From DATHWB01 sp035460965 (GTDB lineage: Bacteria; Actinomycetota; Acidimicrobiia; Spongiisociales; ZC4RG35): DNA of 9,386 nucleotides. The stretch is taken from the NCBI GenBank assembly GCA_035460965.1, contig DATHWB010000102.1, forward strand, positions 1-9,386, read 5' to 3'. The notes under the pieces were generated by a model. It had not been told where the DNA came from. It saw only the letters and a program-made list of their open reading frames with translations, and made no database searches. How positions within the stretch are numbered: position 1 is the first letter of the stretch; each line of letters begins with the position of its first letter. Made by a program: the position numbers and the translations under genes. Of the stretch, positions 1 to 6,178 are shown piece by piece.

Positions 1-24
1 GAGCTGAAAGGTCACTCGAGTCTC
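1..24. other. Non-coding edge upstream of the SOS promoter
   Basis: I see no gene, terminator or RNA in this short edge. A 9-bp word (GGTCACTCG, 10-18) recurs at 97-105 on the other side of the LexA box; with only two copies it has no assignable role. Confidence 0.4.
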
Positions 25-53
25 TTGCGTATCGAACACATGTTCGATACGGT
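25..53 (+). promoter_or_regulatory. SOS promoter of imuA'-imuB (-35 and -10 flanking the LexA box)
   Basis: A TTGCGT -35-like hexamer (25-30) and a TACGGT -10 element of the TAnnnT type (48-53) are separated by exactly 17 bp. The spacer is filled by the core of the LexA box (32-47), so bound LexA would block RNA polymerase directly. The predicted start is near 60, giving a leader of about 165 nt before the GTG of imuA'. The hexamer assignments are inference from spacing and consensus; the operator itself is clear. Confidence 0.65.
29..50. promoter_or_regulatory. LexA box (SOS operator)
   Basis: Two perfect 10-bp arms, GTATCGAACA (29-38) and TGTTCGATAC (41-50), flank a 2-bp centre (CA). The core matches the established actinobacterial and Gram-positive LexA operator, TCGAAC-N4-GTTCGA. 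It lies about 175 bp upstream of imuA', a gene of a DNA-damage-inducible mutagenesis system, so motif and context agree. Full symmetry beyond the core suggests a high-affinity site, which is inference. Confidence 0.93.
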
Positions 54-224
54 GACCGATCCGGATGGGCTGTCCGGGTGCTCTGTCTGGGAAGTTGGTC
101 ACTCGTCGGGTTCCAATGAGATGCCACTGATGGGCACTGCCAATGGCCCTGCAAAACCGAATGGGCCCTGCCGAATGGGCTTGCCAGTGAGCTCTGAGTC
201 GACGAGAAGTGGCGAGGAGAAGGT
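54..224 (+). other. Leader (5' UTR) of imuA'
   Basis: This 171-nt stretch lies between the SOS promoter and the imuA' GTG. It holds the degenerate repeats at 130-185 and, at its end, a Shine-Dalgarno sequence (AGGAGA, 215-220) four bases before the GTG. A stop codon in the imuA' frame at 195-197 excludes an upstream start in that frame. A 21-codon frame beginning at 65 has no ribosome binding site and is not called as a gene. Confidence 0.6.
130..185 (+). repeat. Four degenerate copies of ATGGGCnCTGCC in the imuA' leader
   Basis: Copies lie at 130-141 (ATGGGCACTGCC), 143-152 (ATGGCCCTGC), 161-172 (ATGGGCCCTGCC) and 175-185 (ATGGGCTTGCC), with start-to-start spacings of 13, 18 and 14 bp. The spacings are not multiples of three and the copies fall in different frames, so they do not look like coding repeats. 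A GGCCC/GGGCC pairing (145-149 with 163-167) could form a weak stem. Function is unknown; they may be remnants of local duplication. Confidence 0.55.
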
Positions 225-905
225 GTGGCGAACGCGGCTGAGCCGATCGCGGGAGAATCGATCACGGGATCGATTCTCGACCGATGGGATCTGCGGACTC
301 GTCTGCAAGAGCGCGACCACGACCTGTTGGTGCTGCAACCGGGGCGCCCGGTCGAGCTGACGGGTCCCGTCGGCTACGGGCTCACCCGTGTCGGCCTCAG
401 GATGCTGGTGGAGCCGTCCCGGACAGCTCCGGTCGTCATCCTCGATGTGAGGGGCTGGGCCTCCCCGCAGGCGGCGTGGGAGGTCGGGGTGGAGGGTCCG
501 GTCTTCGTCCGATGTCCGGATGTGGCGCTCTGGGCTCGGGTGGCCGCCGCCCTCGTGGAGGGTGTTCCCGCCCTGTATGCCGAGGTACCGAGGGGAGTGT
601 CCGACCAGGACCTGCGGCGGCTGGCCGCACTCATCCGGTCCCGGCAGAGCCGGGTGGTGTTGCGACCGGTGGAGGGGGGACTCCCGTCGGGAATCGGGTA
701 TCTGCGGTTGCGTGCCCGTGAGATCCACTGGGACGGGGCGGATCGTGGTCACGGGCGACTGCGGGGGCGACGTCTCGTGCTCGAGGCTTCCGGCAAGGGT
801 GTGGCAGGGATGAACAAGACGATCGAGGTGGACGATGCCGGAACGCACGATCTGCGTGTGGTGTCCGACCTGGCCGCTGGGCAGGCCGGACGCGCCTTCG
901 GATAG
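225..905 (+). CDS. imuA': ImuA' RecA-like mutasome accessory protein
   Basis: This 226-residue protein is the RecA/SulA-like accessory factor of the damage-inducible mutasome, which in mycobacteria works with ImuB and the error-prone polymerase DnaE2 in translesion synthesis. Evidence is the RecA-like core with a P-loop-like segment GPVGYGLT (47-54) in which the Walker Lys is replaced by Leu, the strand APVVILDVRGW (68-78), an ALYAEVPRGV segment (116-125), and the genetic context: a LexA box upstream and imuB downstream. The GTG start is the first possible in frame, after a stop at 195-197, and has AGGAGA four bases upstream. The end overlaps imuB by 71 bp, so translation is probably coupled. 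The missing Lys argues against normal ATP hydrolysis, consistent with the divergent actinobacterial ImuA' type. The family is poorly conserved, so the call rests partly on context. Confidence 0.82.
   Translation: MANAAEPIAGESITGSILDRWDLRTRLQERDHDLLVLQPGRPVELTGPVGYGLTRVGLRMLVEPSRTAPVVILDVRGWASPQAAWEVGVEGPVFVRCPDVALWARVAAALVEGVPALYAEVPRGVSDQDLRRLAALIRSRQSRVVLRPVEGGLPSGIGYLRLRAREIHWDGADRGHGRLRGRRLVLEASGKGVAGMNKTIEVDDAGTHDLRVVSDLAAGQAGRAFG
253..278 (+). repeat. Perfect 11-bp inverted repeat inside the imuA' 5' coding region
   Basis: GAGAATCGATC (253-263) and GATCGATTCTC (268-278) are exact reverse complements around a 4-nt loop, ACGG. In RNA this makes a strong hairpin beginning 28 nt after the first base of the start codon. 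No T-run follows, so it is not a simple intrinsic terminator. A related direct repeat, CGATC(G/A)CGGGA, occurs at 244-254 and 259-269. It could affect early elongation or translation, or be a protein-binding palindrome; nothing decides between these. Confidence 0.75.
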
Positions 906-2310
906 CGCACTGATCGTCGTCGGTCCTCCGCACGGAGGGACCTCCCGGGTGGCGGCGGCAGACCGCCTGGCCGTGTCGGCCGGTGTGCGGAGGGGCATGT
1001 CCCGGCGCGAGGCCGAGGGTTTGTGTCCGGGAGCAACCGTCCTCGTCCGCGACCAGGAGGAGGAGTGGCGACGCTTCGATCCGGTGGTTCGGACGATCGA
1101 GGAGATCGTGCCTCGGGTGGAGATCGTCGAGCCGGGTCACGCCATGATCCCGATCGAGGGTGCGCTCCGGTACTACGGAGACGAGAGGGTCCTGATCGAC
1201 CTGCTGGCGGGCAAGCTCGGGTCAGAAGGGGTGGAGGCTCGGCTCGGGGTGGCGGACGGACCGTTCGCGGCGACCTGGGCCGCTCGCCGAGCAGCGGATG
1301 GGGAGCCTTTCGTCGTCGACGACACCCGGTCGTTCCTGGCCGAGCTCGACATCTCGGCGATCGATCACGAGGACCTGGTCTCCACCTTCCGCTGGCTGGG
1401 GGTGACGACCCTCGGGTCACTGGCTTCCATTCCGCGGGATGCCATCGCTTCGCGCTTCGGCGAACCCGGTCTGTCCGCTCATCGACTGTCCCACGGCGAG
1501 GATCGGGCTGTCGATCCTCGGCCGATACCGGCGGAACTGGCCGTCGAATCCCGATGGGAGGAACCGCTGGAACTCACCGATCAGGTGGCCTTTGCCGCTC
1601 GCCGGTTGGCGGTGGCATTGATCGACGGGCTCCATCGGGAAGGGATCGCCCCACATCGGATCGAAGTCGAGGCGGAGACCGATGACGGTGAGGTCCGCTC
1701 ACGGGTGTGGAGGTCGGCAGACCCCTTCACCGAGGACGCACTGACCGACCGGGTGCGGTGGCAACTCCAGGCCTGGGTGGACGAACGCTCGAGATCGGGC
1801 GGGATCGTACGTCTCCGGCTCGATCCCTCGGATCTGTCGGGGGATGGCAGGCAGCTTTCCTTCTTCACCGATGAGGCGGCCCGAGTGGAGGCGGAGCGGG
1901 CCCTGGCGCGGGTGCAGGCCATCGTGGGCCCGGATGGTGTGCTGGAGGCGCGCCGTCAGGGCGGTCGGATGCCGCAGGAGCGGGTTTCCTGGTCCCGTTG
2001 GCAGGAGTCGGCCGAGCCCGTTCGTGATCCGTCTGCACCGTGGCCGGGGGCCACTCCGACACCAGCACCTGCTCTCGTCCCTCCGCAAGCCCCACCGCTC
2101 GACGTGGAGTGGGAAGGCGGGATGCCGGTTCGGATCCGTCTGGGAACGAGGTGGGAGCCGGTGCTGACATGGGCAGGGCCGTGGCGGGTGACCGGGGCAT
2201 GGTGGCGGGGCGAACCTGCCTACGACCGCTATCAACTCGTGACGTCTGCCGGAGCGTTCCTGTGCGTCGTTCGGGAAGGGGTCACGCGTCTGGCGGGTGT
2301 CTACGACTGA
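835..2310 (+). CDS. imuB: ImuB, non-catalytic Y-family DNA polymerase-like mutasome subunit
   Basis: The 491-residue protein has the Y-family layout: palm/fingers (about 1-175), helix-hairpin-helix region (about 180-212), little-finger-like domain (about 235-345) and the extended ImuB C-terminus. The N-terminal motif that in active polymerases reads (I/V)DxDxFFA is here CVWCPTWPLG (7-16), lacking the metal-binding Asp, so it should act as a scaffold. QLSFF at 340-344 matches the beta-clamp-binding motif of ImuB proteins. A Pro-rich linker (about 400-421) leads to the characteristic end, with PWRVTGAWW (449-457) and LAGVYD at the terminus, the part that in mycobacteria contacts ImuA' and DnaE2. 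The ATG has GAGGTGG (824-830) four bases upstream and lies inside imuA'. The 3' end overlaps the convergent acyltransferase gene by 10 bp. A Pol IV/DinB call is rejected because of the catalytic motif loss and the C-terminal extension. Confidence 0.9.
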   Translation: MPERTICVWCPTWPLGRPDAPSDSALIVVGPPHGGTSRVAAADRLAVSAGVRRGMSRREAEGLCPGATVLVRDQEEEWRRFDPVVRTIEEIVPRVEIVEPGHAMIPIEGALRYYGDERVLIDLLAGKLGSEGVEARLGVADGPFAATWAARRAADGEPFVVDDTRSFLAELDISAIDHEDLVSTFRWLGVTTLGSLASIPRDAIASRFGEPGLSAHRLSHGEDRAVDPRPIPAELAVESRWEEPLELTDQVAFAARRLAVALIDGLHREGIAPHRIEVEAETDDGEVRSRVWRSADPFTEDALTDRVRWQLQAWVDERSRSGGIVRLRLDPSDLSGDGRQLSFFTDEAARVEAERALARVQAIVGPDGVLEARRQGGRMPQERVSWSRWQESAEPVRDPSAPWPGATPTPAPALVPPQAPPLDVEWEGGMPVRIRLGTRWEPVLTWAGPWRVTGAWWRGEPAYDRYQLVTSAGAFLCVVREGVTRLAGVYD

Positions 2311-3056
2311 TCCGCGGAGGGGATCCCGAACTCGGCCAGCGTTTCGGCGAGGAGGGCGTGGGTCGACAGTCGGACCTCGTCCAGTTCCCTCGGGTCGAGT
2401 CCGGTCACCTCGATCGGTCCGTGGATCGTGACCGTGATGTGCGAGTTCCCCGTGATCCACGGACTGTGGGGTTTCCATGCTTCCCAGGTGCCGTGGATCG
2501 CGACGGGGAGCAGCGGCATGTTGGCCGCCGACGCCATCGCGAAGGCCCCCTTCTTGAACTGCTGGAGCTCGCCGTGGTAGCTCCGAGTTCCCTCCGGGTA
2601 GATGATGAGGGAGTGTCCCCGTTCGATGACCGGTTTCGACTGTTGGTTGACCGAAGCGATCGCGGCCGCCCTTCCACTCCGATCGACCTCGACGATGCCC
2701 ACCGCCCGCATCGCCTGGGCCAGGATCGGGATGCTGAAGAGTTCCTTCTTGGCCAGGTATCTGATCGGGAGAGGGATGGCGGCGAAGCAAGCCATGATGT
2801 CCAGATTCGAGACGTGGTTGGCGACCACCACGTACGACCGGGCGGTGTCGACGTGTTCTGCTCCGCGCACTTCCAGGGTGCACCCCGCAGCTCGCAACCA
2901 GCGAGTCGCCCACCATCGGATGAGCCGCTCGATCCGTGGGTCCGAGGGATCCCGCGCTCCGAGGAACCACGCCGCGAGGCCGGCCAGCACCGTGGTGTAG
3001 ACGGCGGTGACGCCCACGGCCACCGTGCGGGGGATCGCTTGCAGGTAGGAGGCCAT
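2301..3056 (-). CDS. plsC: 1-acyl-sn-glycerol-3-phosphate acyltransferase (PlsC family)
   Basis: This 251-residue enzyme is predicted to transfer an acyl chain to lysophosphatidic acid, making phosphatidic acid at the inner face of the cytoplasmic membrane. The four family blocks are in order: NHVSNLD with the catalytic HX4D pair (His81, Asp86), GIVEVDR (120-126), IIYPEGTRS (151-159, substrate-binding EGTR), and MPLLPVAIHGT (180-190). A hydrophobic N-terminal segment (about 13-34) should anchor it. The chosen ATG has GAGG just upstream and gives the usual family length; a longer frame to 3191 would run into the divergent neighbour gene and its promoter. It is divergent from the cyclo-ligase gene and convergent with imuB, its TAG stop lying inside the last codons of imuB. 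A related lysophospholipid or ornithine-lipid acyltransferase specificity cannot be excluded. Confidence 0.9.
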   Translation of the reverse strand: MASYLQAIPRTVAVGVTAVYTTVLAGLAAWFLGARDPSDPRIERLIRWWATRWLRAAGCTLEVRGAEHVDTARSYVVVANHVSNLDIMACFAAIPLPIRYLAKKELFSIPILAQAMRAVGIVEVDRSGRAAAIASVNQQSKPVIERGHSLIIYPEGTRSYHGELQQFKKGAFAMASAANMPLLPVAIHGTWEAWKPHSPWITGNSHITVTIHGPIEVTGLDPRELDEVRLSTHALLAETLAEFGIPSADQS

Positions 3057-3063
3057 GGCCTCG

Positions 3064-3105
3064 GCAGGGTACCGACGGACGACCGGCGACGGCCATATAC
3101 CCTGC
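3064..3105. promoter_or_regulatory. Divergent promoter region with mirrored TACCCT -10 elements
   Basis: GCAGGGTA (3064-3071) and TACCCTGC (3098-3105) form a perfect 8-bp inverted repeat with a 26-bp spacer. Each arm contains TACCCT, a TAnnnT -10 element pointing at its gene. The plus-strand copy ends 7 nt before the cyclo-ligase ATG (3111) and the minus-strand copy 9 nt before the acyltransferase ATG (3056). Such spacing is typical of leaderless or near-leaderless actinobacterial transcripts. No good -35 is visible for either. The central CATATA/TATATG word (3094-3099) is an alternative -10 for the minus strand. Confidence 0.55.
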
Positions 3106-3110
3106 GACGA

Positions 3111-3647
3111 ATGGACAAGGCCGCCATCAGGACCGCACTCCAAGGTCGCCCTCCGGTCACGGCGGAAGAATCCGAACGCGTCGCCGAACATCTTCGCGAG
3201 TGGCTGGCCGCCCAGCCTCCGTCGAGCGTGCTCGTGTACCTACCGATGCCCGGCGAGGTCGATGTGACTCCGGTGGTCGACGAGCGGCATCGCTGGTTCG
3301 TGACCCGCACGCCTGGCGGTCGGCGCCCGCTCACGGTCCATCCGTTCGCAGCCCCCAGGGAGATTCATCGTTTCGGCTACGAGCAGCCCGTTGCAGAGGC
3401 TCCGACGGTGGAGCCGTCCGCGCTGGACATCGTGCTCACCCCGTCGCTGGCGTTCGGACGTGACGGCAGTCGGATCGGATGGGGGATGGGCTACTACGAC
3501 GGCCTGTTCGGCTCCGCCGGGGAGGCCGTGGTGGCCGTCGGGATCACACTCGACCGGCTGTTGGTCGACTCACTGCCCACCGAGGCCCACGACCGATGGA
3601 TGGATTGGCTGGCCACCGATTCCGGAGTCCACCGCGTGGTGCGGTGA
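3111..3647 (+). CDS. 5-formyltetrahydrofolate cyclo-ligase (MTHFS/YgfA family)
   Basis: The 178-residue protein should convert 5-formyl-THF and ATP to 5,10-methenyl-THF in the cytoplasm, returning stored folate to one-carbon metabolism. Family features are an N-terminal basic helix (Lys3, Arg7) used in ATP binding, VLVYLPMPGEVDV (40-52) matching the family's central substrate-binding strand and Glu, LTPSLAFGRDG (109-119), and the hallmark GWGMGYYDGLF (123-133), equivalent to the usual G(y/m)GxGYYDR. The usual Arg after YYD is Gly here. Length is within the family range, slightly short. The ATG has no Shine-Dalgarno sequence; a TACCCT -10 element 7 nt upstream suggests a leaderless mRNA. A longer upstream frame is open only as a shadow of the neighbouring gene. 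Its stop is 4 nt from the stop of the convergent permease gene. Confidence 0.92.
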   Translation: MDKAAIRTALQGRPPVTAEESERVAEHLREWLAAQPPSSVLVYLPMPGEVDVTPVVDERHRWFVTRTPGGRRPLTVHPFAAPREIHRFGYEQPVAEAPTVEPSALDIVLTPSLAFGRDGSRIGWGMGYYDGLFGSAGEAVVAVGITLDRLLVDSLPTEAHDRWMDWLATDSGVHRVVR

Positions 3648-3651
3648 GACC

Positions 3652-4386
3652 TCAGACTGCGTCCCTGGAGCGGACCGCCCAGGTGAGGACCAGGGTCCCG
3701 ACGACGACGAGCACAACCACCGTGGCGATGGCTCCGCCGATCCCCGGTTCGACCGTGCCGAGCACGTCGAGGGCGTCGGGCGGGAGATCGTCCAGGTCGG
3801 CATAGCCGGACATGGCGATCCGCCACACGCTCGACGGTCCGACACCGGTCACCGCCGTCGCCACGATTCCTTCCCACACGAAGATGTACGCCAGACCGAT
3901 GATGAGCGAGCGGTCGAACAGGTAGCCGAGGGGGAGGAAGACGGCGCAGTACCCGAAGGCGGCGAGAAGGTAGGCGGACAGTGCGGGCAGTGCCAGGCTC
4001 CAGGAACCGGTCATGATCCCCGCTCCGACCCACCCGGGCAGCCATCCGGCGAGGGAGATGACCACGGCGGTCACGAGGGCGGCTGTCATCGCGGACAGGG
4101 CGAAACCGGCTGCCGAGACCGGCGACATGTACACGTATGCGAGGGTGCCGCCGTCCCTTTCGTCCCGCAGAGTGGCGGAGGTGACGATCAGCAGTGCGAT
4201 CGAGAGCGTGGCGGGAGGTACGGACGCAGTCACGGTGCGGTAGATGTCGGCGGTGGCGTCGGTCGTGATCCCCGCCATGGAGACCCAGGCCGCCACGCCG
4301 GCCACGGCCGCCAGGGCGCCGGTTCCCAGCAGACGCTTGCCGCGGAGCGTCCGTGACGCCAGGTGCCGGATCAGTGTCATGCTCAC
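3652..4386 (-). CDS. ABC-2-type transporter permease (second pair of the operon)
   Basis: A 244-residue integral membrane protein with about six hydrophobic segments (roughly 20-40, 59-72, 91-114, 131-153, 160-180, 215-238). LRDERDGGTLAYVYMSPVS (73-91) is the typical ABC-2/NosY-like loop, of the form (R/E)ERxxGTLxxLxxxPVS, which follows the second helix. It should form the membrane channel for the ATPase encoded immediately upstream. The GTG start overlaps that gene's stop as GTGA and has GGAGG seven bases upstream; an ATG two codons in (4378-4380) is a weaker alternative. It is the last gene of the six-gene minus-strand operon and ends 4 nt from the convergent cyclo-ligase gene, with no visible terminator. 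The transported substrate is not recognisable. Confidence 0.86.
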   Translation of the reverse strand: MSMTLIRHLASRTLRGKRLLGTGALAAVAGVAAWVSMAGITTDATADIYRTVTASVPPATLSIALLIVTSATLRDERDGGTLAYVYMSPVSAAGFALSAMTAALVTAVVISLAGWLPGWVGAGIMTGSWSLALPALSAYLLAAFGYCAVFLPLGYLFDRSLIIGLAYIFVWEGIVATAVTGVGPSSVWRIAMSGYADLDDLPPDALDVLGTVEPGIGGAIATVVVLVVVGTLVLTWAVRSRDAV

Positions 4387-5297
4387 GAGCCGGCCTCCAC
4401 CAGGTATCGGAACACCTGCTCCATCGACTCGTCCGCCGGGCGGATCTCGGTGATGCGGATGCCGCCGGCGCGGGCGACGACGGGGAGGGTGCGAGCGAGG
4501 AGCACGGGATCGGTGGTGGTGACGTCGATCGTCGCACCTGCCAGGCGCACGCTCTGCACGCCGTCGACCGCCATCACGGTGGACGCCAGATCCCTCGGTC
4601 GGTCCGCTTCCACGGTGACCAGGCGGGGTCGATCGGTCATGGCGGCCCGCAGGTCGTCGATGCGTCCGACGGCGGCGAGGCGGCCGTCGACCATCGCCAC
4701 CACCCGGTGCGTCATCCGTTCCACCTCCACCAGCACGTGGGAGGAGACGATCACGGTTCGACCCTCATCTCCCAGTCGGACGAAGAGGTCGATCAGTTGG
4801 GCACGCTGCACGGGATCGGCACCGTTGAGCGGCTCGTCGAGCACGAGCACTTCGGGGTCCCCGACCAGAGCCGCAGCCACTTTCGTCCGTTGTCGCATGC
4901 CCTTGGAGAAGCCACCGAGTTGACGATCGGCGGCCGAGTCCATCGCCACGGTCCGCAGGGCGCGATCCGCCGCTTCCACCGGTTCGGCGCATCCGGCCAG
5001 CCGAGCGCGAAGCGTCACGAATTCACGCCCAGTCAGATCGGGATACACCGCCTCGTCCTCGGGAACGAGTGCGACGCGCCGATAGATCGAGCGGTCGCGG
5101 CGCGGATCGGTGCCGAGGACCACGACCTCGCCCTGCGACGGGACCTGGAGGCCGGTCAACACCCGCAAGAGCGTCGTCTTGCCCGCTCCGTTGGGGCCGA
5201 GCAGGCCCGTGACGCCGGGAGTGAAGTCGACGGTCACATCCGACAGCGCCACCTTCTGGCCGAACCACTTGGAGAGCCCGATCGCCTGAACGGTCAC
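4383..5297 (-). CDS. ABC transporter ATP-binding protein (second pair of the operon)
   Basis: A 304-residue cytoplasmic ATPase of the ABC-2 export type. Motifs in order: Walker A GPNGAGKT (34-41), a Q-loop region with VALVPEDEAVYPDLT (75-89) where Glu replaces the usual Gln, signature FSKGMRQR (130-137), Walker B VLVLDEP (150-156) with catalytic Glu155, D-loop-like NGADP (158-162), and H-loop His187 in VIVSSHVL. The C-terminal 90 residues resemble the accessory domain often found on ABC-2 ATPases. The GTG start forms a GTGA overlap with the upstream permease gene and has GGAGG five bases before it; a longer in-frame extension to 5432 is shadow. The stop overlaps the next permease start in the same way, so this ATPase and the 244-residue permease are the likely functional pair. 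Confidence 0.93.
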   Translation of the reverse strand: MTVQAIGLSKWFGQKVALSDVTVDFTPGVTGLLGPNGAGKTTLLRVLTGLQVPSQGEVVVLGTDPRRDRSIYRRVALVPEDEAVYPDLTGREFVTLRARLAGCAEPVEAADRALRTVAMDSAADRQLGGFSKGMRQRTKVAAALVGDPEVLVLDEPLNGADPVQRAQLIDLFVRLGDEGRTVIVSSHVLVEVERMTHRVVAMVDGRLAAVGRIDDLRAAMTDRPRLVTVEADRPRDLASTVMAVDGVQSVRLAGATIDVTTTDPVLLARTLPVVARAGGIRITEIRPADESMEQVFRYLVEAGS

Positions 5298-6178
5298 GCC
5301 AGCCTCCGATAGCGGCGGTACGCCCAGGCCGAACCGACCACGGCCACGAGCGCGATGACGAGCAACGACACCCAGGGGTCGAACCCTGCCCGCTCGGGCC
5401 AGTAGGTGTCGAGGTCCCGATCGAAGATCCAATCCCGCACGTAGCGGGCGTGGTCGTCGAGGGCGAAGAGCGCCGCGTACCGAGCCCCGGCGAACGGAGC
5501 CTGTGACACGACTCCGGCCAGGTTGCCACCGGCGAGCAGGATGCCGAGGAACGTGGCTGCGGCGAAGCTGGTCCGGTCGACGTAGGAGCCGACGATCGCC
5601 AGGACCCCGCCGTGGACGAGGATGAAGCCGAGGGCGGCCGCGACGACCTTCCAGAGAACGTCGAGGTTGCTTCCGAGGTATCCCAGGAAGCCCTCCTGGG
5701 CGAGAGCGGCCGCACCGAGGTGGAAGACGGTCTGAGGCACCAGATAGATGGCGCCGGCGGCGATGAGGTAGGCGGTGGCCTTCCCGCCGAGGTAATCCCC
5801 GACCGACATGGGCCGGGAGAAGTACACGGAGGTGACGCCCTGCGCTCGATCCGGTCCCAGGAGTTCCGGAACCGTGATCGCCAGGAACAGCAGTGCGATG
5901 CGCGAGTACAGGTCGAAGAGTTCGGCGTAGGAAGGCAGTCCCTCGGCGACGGCACCGGCGAGGGAGCCGAAGAGGAAGAGTTGACCCACCAGCACGGCAG
6001 CCATCAGCAGGCCGATGGCGAGGAGTGTCCAGGGGATGACCTTGCGGCGCGCCTTGCGGCGGATGCCCAGGATGCGACGGATACCGTCCCGGACGATGGC
6101 ACGGCGGACCGCCCGCCTTCCCAGCAGCTGTCCGTCGTAGGACTTGTATCCGCGGTCGTAGATGACGGCGTCGCTCAC
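5294..6178 (-). CDS. ABC-2-type transporter permease with YDRGY-type N-terminus (first pair)
   Basis: A 294-residue membrane protein. The N-terminus is cytoplasmic and very basic, with IYDRGYKSYDG (6-16) followed by an Arg-rich stretch ending in RRKARRKVIPW (40-50); this arrangement occurs in a family of actinobacterial ABC permeases, as I recall it. About six hydrophobic segments follow (roughly 48-71, 91-106, 134-158, 176-198, 207-225, 269-287). The loop GPDRAQGVTSVYFSRPMSVGDY (108-129, with the core RAQGVTSVYFSRP) is the ABC-2 counterpart of the ER-GTL-PVS loop. The GTG start overlaps the preceding ATPase stop as GTGA, with a GGAG seven bases upstream. Frames running further upstream are antisense shadows of that ATPase. 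It is clearly different from the 244-residue permease downstream, so the two are not a recent duplication. Confidence 0.87.
   Translation of the reverse strand: MSDAVIYDRGYKSYDGQLLGRRAVRRAIVRDGIRRILGIRRKARRKVIPWTLLAIGLLMAAVLVGQLFLFGSLAGAVAEGLPSYAELFDLYSRIALLFLAITVPELLGPDRAQGVTSVYFSRPMSVGDYLGGKATAYLIAAGAIYLVPQTVFHLGAAALAQEGFLGYLGSNLDVLWKVVAAALGFILVHGGVLAIVGSYVDRTSFAAATFLGILLAGGNLAGVVSQAPFAGARYAALFALDDHARYVRDWIFDRDLDTYWPERAGFDPWVSLLVIALVAVVGSAWAYRRYRRLA

Noticed and set aside
10..105. Direct repeat GGTCACTCG at 10-18 and 97-105 flanking the SOS promoter
   Set aside because: It is only 9 bp with two copies and no matching element ends, which is compatible with chance.
65..130. A 21-codon leader peptide upstream of imuA'
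   Set aside because: There is no ribosome binding site and no composition suggesting an attenuation peptide.
181..203. TTGCCAGTG as a possible RecA-independent (PafBC-type) damage promoter -35 (TTGTCRGTG)
   Set aside because: One base differs from the motif and, after the required 8-nt spacer, GTCGAC does not fit the -10 element (TAnnnT).
25..360. A 111-codon plus-strand frame running through the LexA box and into imuA'
   Set aside because: It starts inside the promoter, has no ribosome binding site, has Cys- and Ser-rich composition unlike neighbouring proteins, and overlaps imuA' in another frame.
835..1890. Reading the Y-family gene as an active DNA polymerase IV
   Set aside because: The N-terminal metal-binding Asp motif is absent and the protein has the ImuB C-terminal extension, with imuA' upstream.
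1699..3096. A 465-codon minus-strand frame across the end of imuB and the acyltransferase gene
   Set aside because: It is antisense to imuB and out of frame with the acyltransferase, matches no family, and has the Arg/Pro/His-rich composition of a high-GC shadow frame.
3625..3665. A bidirectional terminator between the cyclo-ligase and permease genes
   Set aside because: Only a 4-5 bp stem (CCAC/GTGG) can be drawn there and no T-run follows on either strand.
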